From Paenibacillus lutrae (GTDB lineage: Bacteria > Bacillota > Bacilli > Paenibacillales > NBRC-103111), in the NCBI RefSeq assembly GCF_009757775.1, contig NZ_RHLK01000004.1:62001-126000 (forward strand): a DNA stretch of 64,000 nucleotides. The letters run 5' to 3'. The position numbers and the translations under genes were made by a program. This document shows positions 1 to 8,832 of this stretch, piece after piece. Every line of letters begins with the position of its first letter. Within the stretch, counting starts at the first letter, position 1. The notes under the pieces were generated by a model. It had not been told where the DNA came from, did not search any database, and saw only the letters and a list, made by a program, of their open reading frames with translations.

Positions 1-279
1 ATTTGCCGCCGCTGCTCTCACTAAGTCGAGGCTGCTAATCGTCCGGCTGCACAAAGGGCCCGCCTCTTTAGGATATCCGCGATTGCCTGCCATGCAAGCT
101 TCTTCATCACATCAATCTAGTCGAGGCAGGCCCACCCATTGAATGAAACGAATCTTACTTTAAATCATATTCTTATAATGAACATGGAACATAATTATTC
201 ACGGAGTTAACCAACCCGTTACAGCCGGCTCTATGTCTGCTCTCAGCCGCTTAGGCTCAAGCATCCGGCTTGTCCGCTT

Positions 280-1731
280 TTACGGCCGGCTGGGTCCGTG
301 TTCCTCCTCGTACATCTTCAGCACGCGCAGGAACACGTTCGGGAACGCGTAGCGTTCCATCTCCTCCGGTGCCATCCAGCGGTACCGGTACGGGAGTTGG
401 CCCGCCGGCGCGCCGGCTGAGCCGCCCAGACGGCAGCGGTACACCTTCATGTCCCAGTACAGGTGACTGAAGGTGTGGTTCGTGTCCGCGATCCATTCCT
501 GAGGCAGCACGTCCACGTGCTCCTCATCCGCGAGCGCGGACTGCAGCAGCGCCATGTTCCGCGCATCACCGCCCCAGGCGGGGCTGTCTGCGGAACCCGC
601 GGCCCCGCGGCGGCCCCGCCTGGCCGCGGAAGCCGGTGCGATGCCCCCCGCGGCGGCATCGCCAGGGTCCCCGGGCGCCGCCAGGACGGTGCCCGCATCT
701 CCGGCGGCTGACTGTGCCGCCGCTTCGTCCGCCCCCGGCTCCGCGGTGCCGGGGGACACCGCTGCCATAGGCGCGTCTGGACCACCCGCAGATGGTCCCA
801 GCACGACATGCGGCAGCTCCCACATCCGGGCGAGGAGGCCTTCCTGCGGGCGCTGGCGGATAAGAATCCGCCCCGCGTTCTCGCCCTCGCCCTCGATGAG
901 AGCTACAAGCCGCCGCTCCGGCATAGGCGGCTTCGCTTTGGTCTTCACCGGCAGCGTCTCTTCCCTGCCGGCCAGCCTGCCCGCGCATTGATCCATGACG
1001 GGACAAGTCAGGCACTGCGGCGACCGCGGGGTGCAGACCATCGCGCCAAGCTCCATGAGTGCCTGGTTGAAATCTCCTGCCGCACCCTCGGGGATAAGAT
1101 CACGGGCCAGCTTCTCCATGCCGATCCTCGCAGCAGGTTTGGCAATATCATCTTCGATCAAGAAATATCTCGACAATACACGCATCACATTGCCGTCTAC
1201 GGCCGGCTCCGGTTTGTTATACGCGATGCTCAGCACAGCGCCTGAGGTATAAGGCCCCACGCCGCGGAGTGAAGAAAACTCTTCCTTGCTGTCGGGAACC
1301 GTCCCGCCGTACTGTTCATGAACTTCGCGGACAGCCTGTTGAAGGTTCCGGGCCCGTGAATAATACCCGAGTCCTTCCCAAGCCTTCAGCACTTCATCTT
1401 CCGGTGCCGTAGCAAGCGCCTCTACCGTAGGGAACAGCTCCGTAAACTTGTGAAAATAGGGAATAACCGTATCTACACGCGTCTGCTGCAGCATGACTTC
1501 TGAGATCCAGATATGGTAAGGATTCCGGCTTCGTCTCCAGGGAAGATCACGCCGATGTATCAAATACCACGCCAATAAATGGGTGGAGAAAAATTGCTTT
1601 TGCTCCGCAGGATATTCAGTGAAAACTCTGCTTGCTTTGGAGCCGGCAGCCTTGGTCCGCTTCACCGCTCCGACCGGTTTTTCCTCTAACGGATGTTCGC
1701 TGCCGCTTTCAGGCTGTTGTCGTTTAGACAT
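280..1731 (-). CDS. mutY: A/G-specific adenine DNA glycosylase MutY
   Basis: Removes adenine mispaired with guanine or 8-oxoguanine in base excision repair; cytoplasmic. The helix-hairpin-helix (LRGVGPYTSGAV) is followed by the catalytic aspartate in AVDGNV, and the iron-sulfur cluster motif C-x6-C-x2-C-x5-C is intact near residue 230-250. The C-terminal NUDIX-like domain that reads 8-oxoG is present, but it is split by an Ala/Gly/Pro-rich insertion at about residues 313-390, so the protein (483 aa) is over 100 residues longer than the usual 350-370. The insertion is encoded by very GC-rich DNA. An AGAGGAGAAC ribosome binding site sits about 10 bases before the ATG. The gene is divergent from the membrane protein gene that follows. 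Confidence 0.95.
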   Translation of the reverse strand: MSKRQQPESGSEHPLEEKPVGAVKRTKAAGSKASRVFTEYPAEQKQFFSTHLLAWYLIHRRDLPWRRSRNPYHIWISEVMLQQTRVDTVIPYFHKFTELFPTVEALATAPEDEVLKAWEGLGYYSRARNLQQAVREVHEQYGGTVPDSKEEFSSLRGVGPYTSGAVLSIAYNKPEPAVDGNVMRVLSRYFLIEDDIAKPAARIGMEKLARDLIPEGAAGDFNQALMELGAMVCTPRSPQCLTCPVMDQCAGRLAGREETLPVKTKAKPPMPERRLVALIEGEGENAGRILIRQRPQEGLLARMWELPHVVLGPSAGGPDAPMAAVSPGTAEPGADEAAAQSAAGDAGTVLAAPGDPGDAAAGGIAPASAARRGRRGAAGSADSPAWGGDARNMALLQSALADEEHVDVLPQEWIADTNHTFSHLYWDMKVYRCRLGGSAGAPAGQLPYRYRWMAPEEMERYAFPNVFLRVLKMYEEEHGPSRP

Positions 1732-1894
1732 TCGTAACAGTTCTCCTCTCCGGCATTTCTCAAACCTCTATTATAAAACAAACAACACAGAGATGGAACA
1801 GCCGGGAGTCCAGCTTGTTTTTACCGCTGTAATTGGTTATTCTTGTCGTAATCGCATTAACGGACTATTGGTACGGAAACGGAGGCACACGCTA

Positions 1895-2452
1895 ATGAAT
1901 GAAGCCCGTCTTGGGGCAGGCCTGCCGGCAGGAGCCCACTCTGGTCTGCGCTGGCTGACGCCTTTTCTGGCGCTTTGGGGCATACATGGAATTGGAGCGG
2001 CTGCTGTTGAATTTTTTGAAGTATGGATTGATCTGCGCTGGCTGGCACAGGCATTATTTATAGGGGCCGTGCTGATAAGTATTCTGCTTTGGCTGCGTGT
2101 AACACGCAGGACGAATGCGGCACGGGGCGGTTCCATCACCATCATCATGCTTGCTTTCCCGGCTGCCATGCTGATCGGAGCGGTCGCGGCACTTGAATAT
2201 GTACAGGCTGTCGGACCTTTTTTTACCCCTCTGTTGAGGTCGTTCCTGTTATCGGTTGTGTATGTGCTTCTGGGTACCGCTATCGACAAACGCCTTTTCT
2301 GGCTGGGCTTATGGCTCTTCACCCTTACCGTCATCATTGCACTCTGGTATCTCGGCTACTCGGGCGTCATTCTTCAAGGCATGAGCGGCTTGAGCCTGCT
2401 GGTATGCGCCTGGTCGCTGTCACGTACACAGTCCCGCGTATCTGCCGAATAG
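1895..2452 (+). CDS. Predicted multi-pass membrane protein, unknown function
   Basis: I do not recognise the family. The 185-residue product has about five hydrophobic segments separated by short loops and no soluble domain, so it is an integral membrane protein. The open frame extends far upstream, but the ATG at 1895 is chosen because GGAGG lies about nine bases before it and the upstream frame overlaps the mutY promoter region. It is transcribed divergently from mutY and is followed by a large palindrome. Confidence 0.6.
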   Translation: MNEARLGAGLPAGAHSGLRWLTPFLALWGIHGIGAAAVEFFEVWIDLRWLAQALFIGAVLISILLWLRVTRRTNAARGGSITIIMLAFPAAMLIGAVAALEYVQAVGPFFTPLLRSFLLSVVYVLLGTAIDKRLFWLGLWLFTLTVIIALWYLGYSGVILQGMSGLSLLVCAWSLSRTQSRVSAE

Positions 2453-2529
2453 TCTCCTGAGCGTGCGCTGCCCTAACAGACACCTGTGCTTTACTCTATA
2501 TTCACCTGCATCCCTTCAGCCTTACATTC

Positions 2530-2616
2530 AATAAACCGCCGGTCCTGAAGTGACCCCAATTGTCAGACACATTCTAACAATTGGGGTCATTTCATCCACT
2601 GGACTGGCGGTTTATT
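2530..2616. repeat. Large imperfect palindrome with IS3-like tips
   Basis: An outer inverted repeat of 16 bases (2530-2545 against 2601-2616, one mismatch) encloses a perfect inner repeat of 13 bases (2551-2563 TGACCCCAATTGT against 2577-2589). The right outer arm runs into a T-rich stretch, so it can act as a terminator for the membrane protein gene and, from the other side, for acpS. The inner TGACCCCAATTGTCAGACA tip resembles, from memory, terminal inverted repeats of IS3-family elements, so it could be a miniature element or an insertion-sequence scar. No transposase remnant is visible. Confidence 0.6.
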
Positions 2617-2739
2617 TTTGACTTTTTGATTCCGGATATTTCCTGGCATTCCGAAGAAAGATGAGCGGTATCAAGCCCCGGTTATTACCGTACATTGCAT
2701 AATGCTGTTTTCCGCTATAACTCGTGGTATGCAATCGCC

Positions 2740-3138
2740 CTAGCACTGGTGATCCGGCTGCTCCGCTACCGCATAAGCGGCCGCAAGAGATCCGGTGTGG
2801 GTGATGCTGATATGGATAAGAAGCTCCGGGTGCAGGCCGAGTCTGTCTCTTGCCGCTGCCGAAATCCGGCAGTGAGGCTTGCCGAGCTCATCCGGCACGA
2901 TGCTTATGTCCTGAAAGCCGACCTGCTTACCGATGCCGCAGCCCAATGCTTTGACCACAGCTTCTTTAGCGGCAAACCGCCCGGCGGCGAACTCCTTCAG
3001 CCTGCCTTGGCGCCGATCCGCTAAATCCCTCTCTTCCTCCGTCAGAATCCGCCGGAGAAACCGGCCGCCCGACGGTTCTTTGATTATATCCGCAATCCGC
3101 CCGATCTCAACAAGATCCATTCCGACTCCCTTGATCAT
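2740..3138 (-). CDS. acpS: Holo-[acyl-carrier-protein] synthase
   Basis: Transfers 4'-phosphopantetheine from coenzyme A to the serine of acyl carrier proteins, needed for fatty acid synthesis and possibly for the carrier protein at 54.1 kb. The start shows the family motif GMDLVEIGRI with the magnesium-binding aspartate, and the second signature FAAKEAVVKALGCG carries the binding glutamate. Length 132 aa is slightly above the usual 120-125 because of a short C-terminal tail. A GGAGGAGG site precedes the ATG. Confidence 0.93.
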   Translation of the reverse strand: MIKGVGMDLVEIGRIADIIKEPSGGRFLRRILTEEERDLADRRQGRLKEFAAGRFAAKEAVVKALGCGIGKQVGFQDISIVPDELGKPHCRISAAARDRLGLHPELLIHISITHTGSLAAAYAVAEQPDHQC

Positions 3139-3230
3139 ACTGTGTTCCTCCTCCCCTTACGATAGTTCCCGTCTGGTCAAGAAGCTGACTTAATACCGGC
3201 GCATCGGCACTGGGCGGGCTTCCAATTATA

Positions 3231-3263
3231 AAACCAAAAAAAGGAAGAGCCCGGGGCTCCTCC
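3231..3263 (-). terminator. Rho-independent terminator after nadE
   Basis: On the minus strand a GC-rich hairpin (GGAGGAGCCCC / GGGCTCTTCC) is followed by a T run (plus-strand A run at 3230-3242). It lies just past the nadE stop codon. Confidence 0.8.
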
Positions 3264-3274
3264 GCTATTTTTTC

Positions 3275-4105
3275 TTAGATCCCAGGAATCCCTCTGCGCT
3301 TGTGATGCGTCTTCTGGTAGTGTTTCTCCAGCTTGTCCGCCACAGCAGGATCGATTTGTTTGCCCTCGAGATAATCGCTGTTATCTTCGTAACTGATCCC
3401 CAGCTCTTTCTCATCGGTCTGCCCTTCCCATAATCCTGCGGTCGGAGCTTTATTAACGATGCTGTCCGGCACACCGAGGCCGGCCGCTACAGCGCGGACC
3501 TGCCGTTTGTTAAGTGAGCTGAGCGGCGTAATATCCACGGCTCCGTCTCCCCACTTCGTGAAGAAACCGGTAATCGCCTCCGAGGCGTGATCGGTTCCTA
3601 CGACAAGAAGGTTCATTTCAAACGCAATGGCATACTGCACAACCATCCGCATTCTTGCTTTTACATTACCCTTGCCTTCTTTGGTCATATGACGGGAATC
3701 GCCGATTCCTTTCAGCCCGTACTCCACCTCAAGCGCTACTTCGTTAACGGATTCCTCAATGTTCGTTTCCATCCGGTATTTCAGATCGAACGCATCCGCT
3801 GTCGCGTAGCTGTCATGGATGTCCTCCTGCTTGCCATAAGGCTGGAAAACCCCGACTGTCTTATATTCTTTGCCCGTCTCCACTGTTAGTTCATCCGTTG
3901 CTTTTTTGCACAGGCCTGCAGCCACTGCACTGTCAATTCCTCCGCTGATTGCGATCAGAAGACCGCTAACCCCCGCCTTTTTCACATAATCCTTCAGAAA
4001 GTCTACCCGTTTACGGATCTCTTCCTGTACATCTATAGCCGGTTTAACGCCGAGTTCTTGGATAATCTCTTGCTGTAAACTCATTTTGTCATCCTCCTTC
4101 TCCAC
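3275..4105 (-). CDS. nadE: Ammonia-dependent NAD+ synthetase
   Basis: Final step of NAD synthesis: amidates nicotinic acid adenine dinucleotide using ATP and ammonia. The PP-loop ATP-binding motif SGGIDSA lies near residue 55 and the second conserved stretch GTDHASEAITGFFTKWGDG is present. Length 276 aa matches the short bacterial form, without the glutaminase domain of the long form. A GGAGGATGAC ribosome binding site precedes the ATG. Terminators flank the gene on both sides, so it appears to be monocistronic. Confidence 0.96.
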   Translation of the reverse strand: MEKEDDKMSLQQEIIQELGVKPAIDVQEEIRKRVDFLKDYVKKAGVSGLLIAISGGIDSAVAAGLCKKATDELTVETGKEYKTVGVFQPYGKQEDIHDSYATADAFDLKYRMETNIEESVNEVALEVEYGLKGIGDSRHMTKEGKGNVKARMRMVVQYAIAFEMNLLVVGTDHASEAITGFFTKWGDGAVDITPLSSLNKRQVRAVAAGLGVPDSIVNKAPTAGLWEGQTDEKELGISYEDNSDYLEGKQIDPAVADKLEKHYQKTHHKRRGIPGI

Positions 4106-4132
4106 TCCTAAAGATTTGTATCTATATTACCA

Positions 4133-4179
4133 CAAAAAAAATCACCCCAACCATCGTATGGTCAGGGGCGACTTTTTTT
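4133..4179. terminator. Bidirectional terminator between chitinase and nadE genes
   Basis: A hairpin with arms CACCCCAACCAT and ATGGTCAGGGGCG is flanked by an A run on the left and a T run on the right, so it can end transcription in either direction. It would terminate the chitinase transcript before nadE. Confidence 0.85.
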
Positions 4180-4228
4180 AGCGGTTTTCTTAGCGGCTTT
4201 CTCAGGTTACCCTCTCAAGTCTGACGTC

Positions 4229-6532
4229 TTAGTTACTTGTAACTGTAATGTTCGTAGGCGTTGATTTCACGATCCCGCCGCCGCCGAAAGTAACGGTAGC
4301 ACCCGGTTGAAGCGTGCTGTTCCATCCGGTACCTTTAATCACATAATGATTGTTGGTTTTGCTGACAATCGTAGCATCCCAAATCGCATTGATATCGCCG
4401 CCGGCATAGTCAAACTCTAATTTCCAGTTGGTAATTGCCGTTGTACCGGTATTTTTGATGGAGAAGCTGTAGTTGTAACCCGTTCCCCAATCGCTTGTTA
4501 CTTTAAAAGTAGACTCGACTCCGGGGCCCGGATTAGTCGTGCCGGTGTCCGTCGTAACGGTAACAGAAGCCGGGGCAGACAGGTTGCCTGCCGCATCTTT
4601 GGCCTTTACGGTAAACGTGTAGGCCGTGTTCGGCTGCAGGCCTGTTACGTTAGTACTCGTGCCGGCAGCGTTCACTACATTCGTGCCGTAAGCGACTTCG
4701 TAGCCGGTGACTCCTACGTTATCCGTAGCGGCTGCCCAGCTGAGCGCGACACTGTTTGCTGTTTTACCCGTGGAAACCAGATTCGTTACCGCTGAAGGCG
4801 CCTGCGTGTCCGGCTGAGCGCCGCCTGCATTTGTTGTCACGGTAACGGATACCGGGGCAGACAAATTACCAGCCGCATCCTTCGCTTTTACGGCGAATGT
4901 ATACGCCGTCGACGGCTGAAGGCCTGTAATGTTGGCAGTAGTCCCTGTCACCGTTACTTTGTTGGTGCCGTAGGAAACCTCATAGCCTGTTACCGCAACA
5001 TTATCCGTGGCAGCCGTCCAGCTCAGTGCTACGCTGTTTGCTGTTTTGGAAGGCGATGTGAGGTTCGTTGCCGCTGTAGGAGCCTGTGTATCCGGTTGTA
5101 CAGGGCCTCCTGTCAATAAATCGCTGGCTACTTTATCCAGCAGCTTGGTCGTACAAGAGAACTTGGGACTTGTGCGGCAGTCTGAGCTTGTTTCCCAGAA
5201 CATGGCGCCGCCAAGACCCTTGCTTTTGATGTAAGCCGTCTTGGCTCCAATGGATTGAATATCGTCGTAGCTGATAAAGACTCCGTTCGTCGGGTTAAAC
5301 AGGTACGGCGTCTTGGTTGTATCGTTCCAGTAACGCGTGTATCCGTTCTTGCCTACATAGTTCGCGGCGAGATCGCCGTAATCGAACGTTCCGCTGTTCC
5401 CGGATGTCCAGTCATCCCATGTCCCTGTAGGCAGCGTGCTGCCGTCCCAGCCCGGCGTACACTTCTGGTATTGCCCGTCATTGTTCGGACCGGGGGCGCA
5501 GCCCTTCCACCCTTTACCGTAGAAGGCCAGCCCCAGTACGATTTTATTCGCGGGAACGCCTTCGTTCAGATAAATTTGCACCGCATCGTTGGTGTTATAT
5601 TTGCGCTTGTCGCCGACCGTCGGATCGTTCGGATCTACATACAGCGCTGCATTGTGGTTCGTCTCGGTTTCCCAGCCGCCATGGAAGTCATACGTCATGA
5701 TGTTGATCCAATCAAGCACTTTGGCGATTTCAGCCAGCTGGGTGTTGTCGGCGTACTTCTGGCTCGCGCCGGAAGCAATCGTCAGCAGGTACTTCTTGCC
5801 ATCCTGAGCGCCGGCCGCGTCGAGCTTCTCGCGGACTTTCTGGAGCAGCAGCGTATAATTCTGCTTGTCCGAAGGACTGTACGTGTTGCCCGCCAAACCG
5901 CCGGCCACCGGATACTCCCAGTCGAGGTCCACTCCGTCAAAACCGTAGGCACGGATGAATTCAACCGCTGAATTGGCGAAAGTCTCGCGCGTGGCAGCGC
6001 TCGCCGCCGTCTCGGAGAAGCGGTTGGACCAAGTCCAGCCTCCTACGGAAATGAGTGTCTTGAGCGAAGGATTCTTTTTCTTCAGATCGCGCATCGCCGC
6101 AAAATTACCGCAGAGCGCCTTGGTATTGCACTCATCGTAGGTGTAGCTGCCGTAAGGGGTATTCACATCCGCCCAGGGCTCGCCCACCACGATAGTTCCG
6201 TTAGGAACCTGCTTGTTCTGAAGAGGAACAGCCGGGTCTGTACAAGACCATGTATTCTTGTTCGGACTGTCCTGTGACGGATTGCCGTGACGACCGCCCC
6301 AGCAAATATCCGCAAACGCATAGTTGAGGTGCGTCAATTTCGTTGCATCGATATCGGATACTTTATAATTGCGCCCGTAAATTCCCCATGAAGTAAAATA
6401 CCCGACGATTTTCTGGCTGCTGTCTGCAGCCGCAGCTTGAACGGGACTGCCTCCCGCTCCGAGCAGAGGCGTAAACGTACACAGCACAGCTAATAAGCCC
6501 ACAAGGGCGGCTTTAACTCTCTTAGAACGCAT
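4229..6532 (-). CDS. Secreted GH18 chitinase with two FnIII domains and a CBM2-like domain
   Basis: Extracellular enzyme that hydrolyses beta-1,4-linked N-acetylglucosamine in chitin. The start has a typical signal peptide (basic start, hydrophobic core, cleavage near VQAAAA). The GH18 barrel covers about residues 40-480, with the substrate strand SVGGWTW and the catalytic motif DGVDLDWEYP whose last Glu is the proton donor. Two fibronectin type III repeats of about 90 residues follow (each containing ATDNVxVTGYEVxYGTN), then a C-terminal domain of about 95 residues with tryptophans and an alternating strand pattern as in CBM2 modules. Length 767 aa. Upstream cre sites suggest CcpA catabolite repression. 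Confidence 0.95.
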   Translation of the reverse strand: MRSKRVKAALVGLLAVLCTFTPLLGAGGSPVQAAAADSSQKIVGYFTSWGIYGRNYKVSDIDATKLTHLNYAFADICWGGRHGNPSQDSPNKNTWSCTDPAVPLQNKQVPNGTIVVGEPWADVNTPYGSYTYDECNTKALCGNFAAMRDLKKKNPSLKTLISVGGWTWSNRFSETAASAATRETFANSAVEFIRAYGFDGVDLDWEYPVAGGLAGNTYSPSDKQNYTLLLQKVREKLDAAGAQDGKKYLLTIASGASQKYADNTQLAEIAKVLDWINIMTYDFHGGWETETNHNAALYVDPNDPTVGDKRKYNTNDAVQIYLNEGVPANKIVLGLAFYGKGWKGCAPGPNNDGQYQKCTPGWDGSTLPTGTWDDWTSGNSGTFDYGDLAANYVGKNGYTRYWNDTTKTPYLFNPTNGVFISYDDIQSIGAKTAYIKSKGLGGAMFWETSSDCRTSPKFSCTTKLLDKVASDLLTGGPVQPDTQAPTAATNLTSPSKTANSVALSWTAATDNVAVTGYEVSYGTNKVTVTGTTANITGLQPSTAYTFAVKAKDAAGNLSAPVSVTVTTNAGGAQPDTQAPSAVTNLVSTGKTANSVALSWAAATDNVGVTGYEVAYGTNVVNAAGTSTNVTGLQPNTAYTFTVKAKDAAGNLSAPASVTVTTDTGTTNPGPGVESTFKVTSDWGTGYNYSFSIKNTGTTAITNWKLEFDYAGGDINAIWDATIVSKTNNHYVIKGTGWNSTLQPGATVTFGGGGIVKSTPTNITVTSN

Positions 6533-6622
6533 ATTAATATTCCCTTCTTTCTCACTTAGTCTAGTAAAGCTATAAATAACGGATTCATGAATTCACGATT
6601 CGCCCTACCTTTGTGTAAGCAC

Positions 6623-6915
6623 TCAGCTCATAATAGATTCATTACAGGAATAAAACCGACAAAAGAAAACGCTTTCATAAAAGGTTGAAATTCTTACCGA
6701 CGCACAAATTGAGTTCATTCACCTCCTCCATACCGGCAGTTTTTCACACCGCCATCCGCGACCGCACTTCATGTCATCAGACATATATTCTCTTTAAAGA
6801 AAGAATACGGTCCGATCTGGACAGTAAGGCGCCCGCGTGCCTGGATTCAGCTCACTCTTACACCCACTCGCGTTTTGTACCGGAAGCTGCATTTTGAGCG
6901 CGATGAGAAAGTCAC
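6623..6915 (-). other. Chitinase leader region with three short ORFs
   Basis: The 627-base gap upstream of the chitinase gene holds three short minus-strand frames in a row: GTG at 6915 to 6847 (22 aa, behind AAGGAGG), ATG at 6784 to 6719 (21 aa), and ATG at 6718 to 6623 (31 aa). The last begins directly after the TGA of the second (TGAATG), and its GGAGGAGG site lies inside the end of the second. This is the layout of translational coupling. No homology is recognised, so these may be leader peptides or chance; the Shine-Dalgarno quality is the only support. Confidence 0.3.
6664..6677 (-). promoter_or_regulatory. cre site (CcpA) upstream of chitinase gene
   Basis: TGAAAGCGTTTTCT on the minus strand fits the catabolite-responsive element consensus of Bacillota except at the last base. 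It lies about 130 bases before the chitinase start. Confidence 0.6.
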
Positions 6916-6939
6916 AAGGACCTCCTTCTGCCGCCGTTA

Positions 6940-6953
6940 TGAAAACGCTCTCT
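6940..6953 (+). promoter_or_regulatory. Second cre-like site upstream of chitinase gene
   Basis: TGAAAACGCTCTCT matches the cre core (TGAAAACGCT). It lies next to a TATAAA-like -10 on the minus strand at about 6953-6958, so it may block a distal chitinase promoter. Confidence 0.5.
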
Positions 6954-7084
6954 TTATATCGTAACTTTAACGAAATGTACTACCTGTGGCTATAGTCTAA
7001 AATGCTCAACATACTAGTTCCATGCTACCATTTACAGGAAATTGATATGATTCCGTCACTTGCTATTTCTTCTTTTGGCACAAA

Positions 7085-7129
7085 TAAAAAAAAGCCCCTC
7101 CTCTTTAAGACAAAGGGGAGATGGGCTTC
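7085..7129 (-). terminator. Terminator after the bacilliredoxin gene
   Basis: On the minus strand a GC-rich hairpin is followed by a run of seven T (plus-strand A run at 7086-7093). It lies about 30-75 bases past the stop codon. Confidence 0.8.
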
Positions 7130-7159
7130 TTCAAAAGATTAAGCCGTGATTGGCTTGTC

Positions 7160-7594
7160 TTATTTGCAATATTTATCGAATGCGTCAATGAGATCGCCGG
7201 CAATCATATCAGCGGAACGATCTTCAATCTGGTGACGTTGAATAAAGTGCACCAGTTGTCCGTCTTTGAACAGCGCGATAGACGGCGACGAAGGCGGATA
7301 CGGTGCCAGATACTCACGTGCCTTGGCAGTCGCTTCTTTCTCTTGGCCTGCAAAAACCGTATACAAATGGTCCGGCGTTGTTTCGTTCTGCAAAGCCTTG
7401 GCAACACCAGGACGGCATTGACCGGCTGCACAACCGCATACCGAGTTAATAACAAGCAGCAGCGTGCCTTTGGATTGCTCCAGCGCCTCTGTTACCTGTT
7501 CCGGCGTCAGCAGTTCTTTCACACCGACTCTGGTCAGATCCTCACGCATTGGCTGTACCATGTCTCTCATATATGAGTCAAAAGACATCACCAT
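7160..7594 (-). CDS. Bacilliredoxin, BrxA/BrxB family
   Basis: Small thiol-disulfide protein that removes bacillithiol from oxidised protein thiols. The family signature SVCGCAAG is present near residue 55, giving the Cys-Gly-Cys active site, followed by the conserved PPSSPSIALF segment. Length 144 aa is typical. This is known from the B. subtilis YphP/YqiW proteins; which paralogue it matches cannot be told by eye. It lies between two terminated units and is probably monocistronic. Confidence 0.9.
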   Translation of the reverse strand: MVMSFDSYMRDMVQPMREDLTRVGVKELLTPEQVTEALEQSKGTLLLVINSVCGCAAGQCRPGVAKALQNETTPDHLYTVFAGQEKEATAKAREYLAPYPPSSPSIALFKDGQLVHFIQRHQIEDRSADMIAGDLIDAFDKYCK

Positions 7595-7738
7595 AATTGG
7601 TTCACTCCCCTGTGATCAATGTCATGGACATTATTAGATTTCCATTTATATTATACAGCCGGGGGAGGCGAAAGCAAAGGGCAAACTCATTCCGCCGCCC
7701 AATTAATGGGAATTGGAATTGTTTATCAGGCTCCTGTC

Positions 7739-7873
7739 CTAGGTAGCAGGAAAATTAGGACCATTCAATTTCTTGTCATGGGTTCCGGTCGGATCGGCCC
7801 CTGTCTTTCCGTTTTTATTTTCTTTTTCCTGAATATCCTGGGCTTTGGAATTGTTGCTGTTGTTGCGGGTCAT
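7739..7873 (-). CDS. Small spore-protein-like peptide (44 aa)
   Basis: A 44-codon frame with a good ribosome binding site (GGAAGGGAG, eight bases before the ATG at 7873). The product is very hydrophilic and rich in Asn, Lys and Gly, has no cysteine, and ends in DKKLNGPNFPAT. A DKKL-x-GPN-x-P tail is, from memory, typical of small spore-associated proteins of Bacillales, so a minor small acid-soluble spore protein is the best guess. It sits alone in a 530-base gap; nothing else is seen there apart from the terminator at 7985. Confidence 0.55.
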   Translation of the reverse strand: MTRNNSNNSKAQDIQEKENKNGKTGADPTGTHDKKLNGPNFPAT

Positions 7874-7984
7874 GTACTCATCTCCCTTCCATTTTACTGC
7901 TAGTATGCGCCCTTTGGCCCTCCGTCATTCGGACTCTTCTATACGGCGCGATCTTCCTCCACCTCTTTACTTGCACGGATTATA

Positions 7985-8020
7985 TAAAAAAAGAGCCTCC
8001 GGAGTCCGATCTCCGAAGGC
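7985..8020 (-). terminator. Terminator of the psp/lia-type operon
   Basis: Minus-strand hairpin GCCTTCGGAG / CTCCGGAGGC followed by a run of T. It lies about 100 bases downstream of the last pspA gene. Confidence 0.85.
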
Positions 8021-8126
8021 CCAAGCATATTGGAATGTCGCGTTGAATTCGTGCAAAAGGTGTGTGATGTTCAGCAGCAGGCCCGGCTATTCCTGCTCAG
8101 AATTGCCGGCTGCCCCTTCCCTTGAA

Positions 8127-8831
8127 TTACTCGGACTTGTCAGTCCCGCCGATTTTGGCTTTCAGCTTCTGGAGCTGCTCGTCAACCTTGGCTTGTTTCG
8201 CAGAATCAGCCGGGTTGTAGCTGCTTGAAGAGGATACGCCGTAGCCGGAAGCCGGAACATAAGGCTTGCGGGAGATTTCAGCTTCAACTTCAAGCTGAAT
8301 GATTTTCTCCTCGATGCGCTGGAAGCCTCTTGAGGCGTTGCCGCTCTCGATTACACCGTTGTAGCTGACTTGCGCCATTTGCTTCTTCGCTTTAGCGAGT
8401 TGGGTGCGTGCCGCAAGCTCGTTGCGCTTGTTGCGCAGCTTGTAATACTCGTCTTTCATCTGGTGCAGCTGATGAGTCAGTTCTTCCGCCTGTCCTTTGG
8501 AGGAAGTGTGAAGGTCTGTAAACTCGGCGATTTTCTCATCGTGATACAGCTTCTCTTCCAGTGCATGACGGGCAGCTTCTTCCTGTCCATCCTTAAGTGC
8601 TGCAGCGGCTTTGCCTTCGCGGTCAGCGGACAGGCGGACGCTTTCTTCCAGACGCTGCTTCAGCTTACGCTCGTTGGCGATTTGCTTAGCAACGGTCACT
8701 TCAGCTTTGGCAATTTCCTCTTCCATGTCACGGATATATTGGTTGAGCATAACGACCGGATCTTCTACCTTGTCCAATACCTCATGAATCGACGCCTTCG
8801 TCATATCTTTAATTCTCGAAAAAACTCCCAT
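8127..8831 (-). CDS. PspA/IM30 family protein (distal copy)
   Basis: Membrane-associated coiled-coil protein of the PspA/Vipp1/ESCRT-III-like family that protects the cytoplasmic membrane under stress. It starts [10 protein letters not shown], the family's N-terminal amphipathic helix, then a long alpha-helical coiled coil to about residue 185 and a C-terminal tail rich in Ser, Tyr and Gly before a last helix. The start at 8831 is chosen over an in-frame ATG 81 bases upstream because AAAGGAG lies correctly before it. The protein is 234 aa. It begins one base after the pspC stop, so the two are in one transcript. Confidence 0.92.
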   Translation of the reverse strand: MGVFSRIKDMTKASIHEVLDKVEDPVVMLNQYIRDMEEEIAKAEVTVAKQIANERKLKQRLEESVRLSADREGKAAAALKDGQEEAARHALEEKLYHDEKIAEFTDLHTSSKGQAEELTHQLHQMKDEYYKLRNKRNELAARTQLAKAKKQMAQVSYNGVIESGNASRGFQRIEEKIIQLEVEAEISRKPYVPASGYGVSSSSSYNPADSAKQAKVDEQLQKLKAKIGGTDKSE

Positions 8832-8832
8832 G

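Noticed and set aside
1-279. Possible gene or tRNA at the left edge
   Set aside because: No frame with a start signal, no cloverleaf and no terminator were seen; only two GTCGAGGC copies at about 24 and 120, too little to call.
1583-1894. Upstream extension of the membrane protein gene at 1895
   Set aside because: It would overlap mutY and its ribosome binding site; a good Shine-Dalgarno supports the ATG at 1895.
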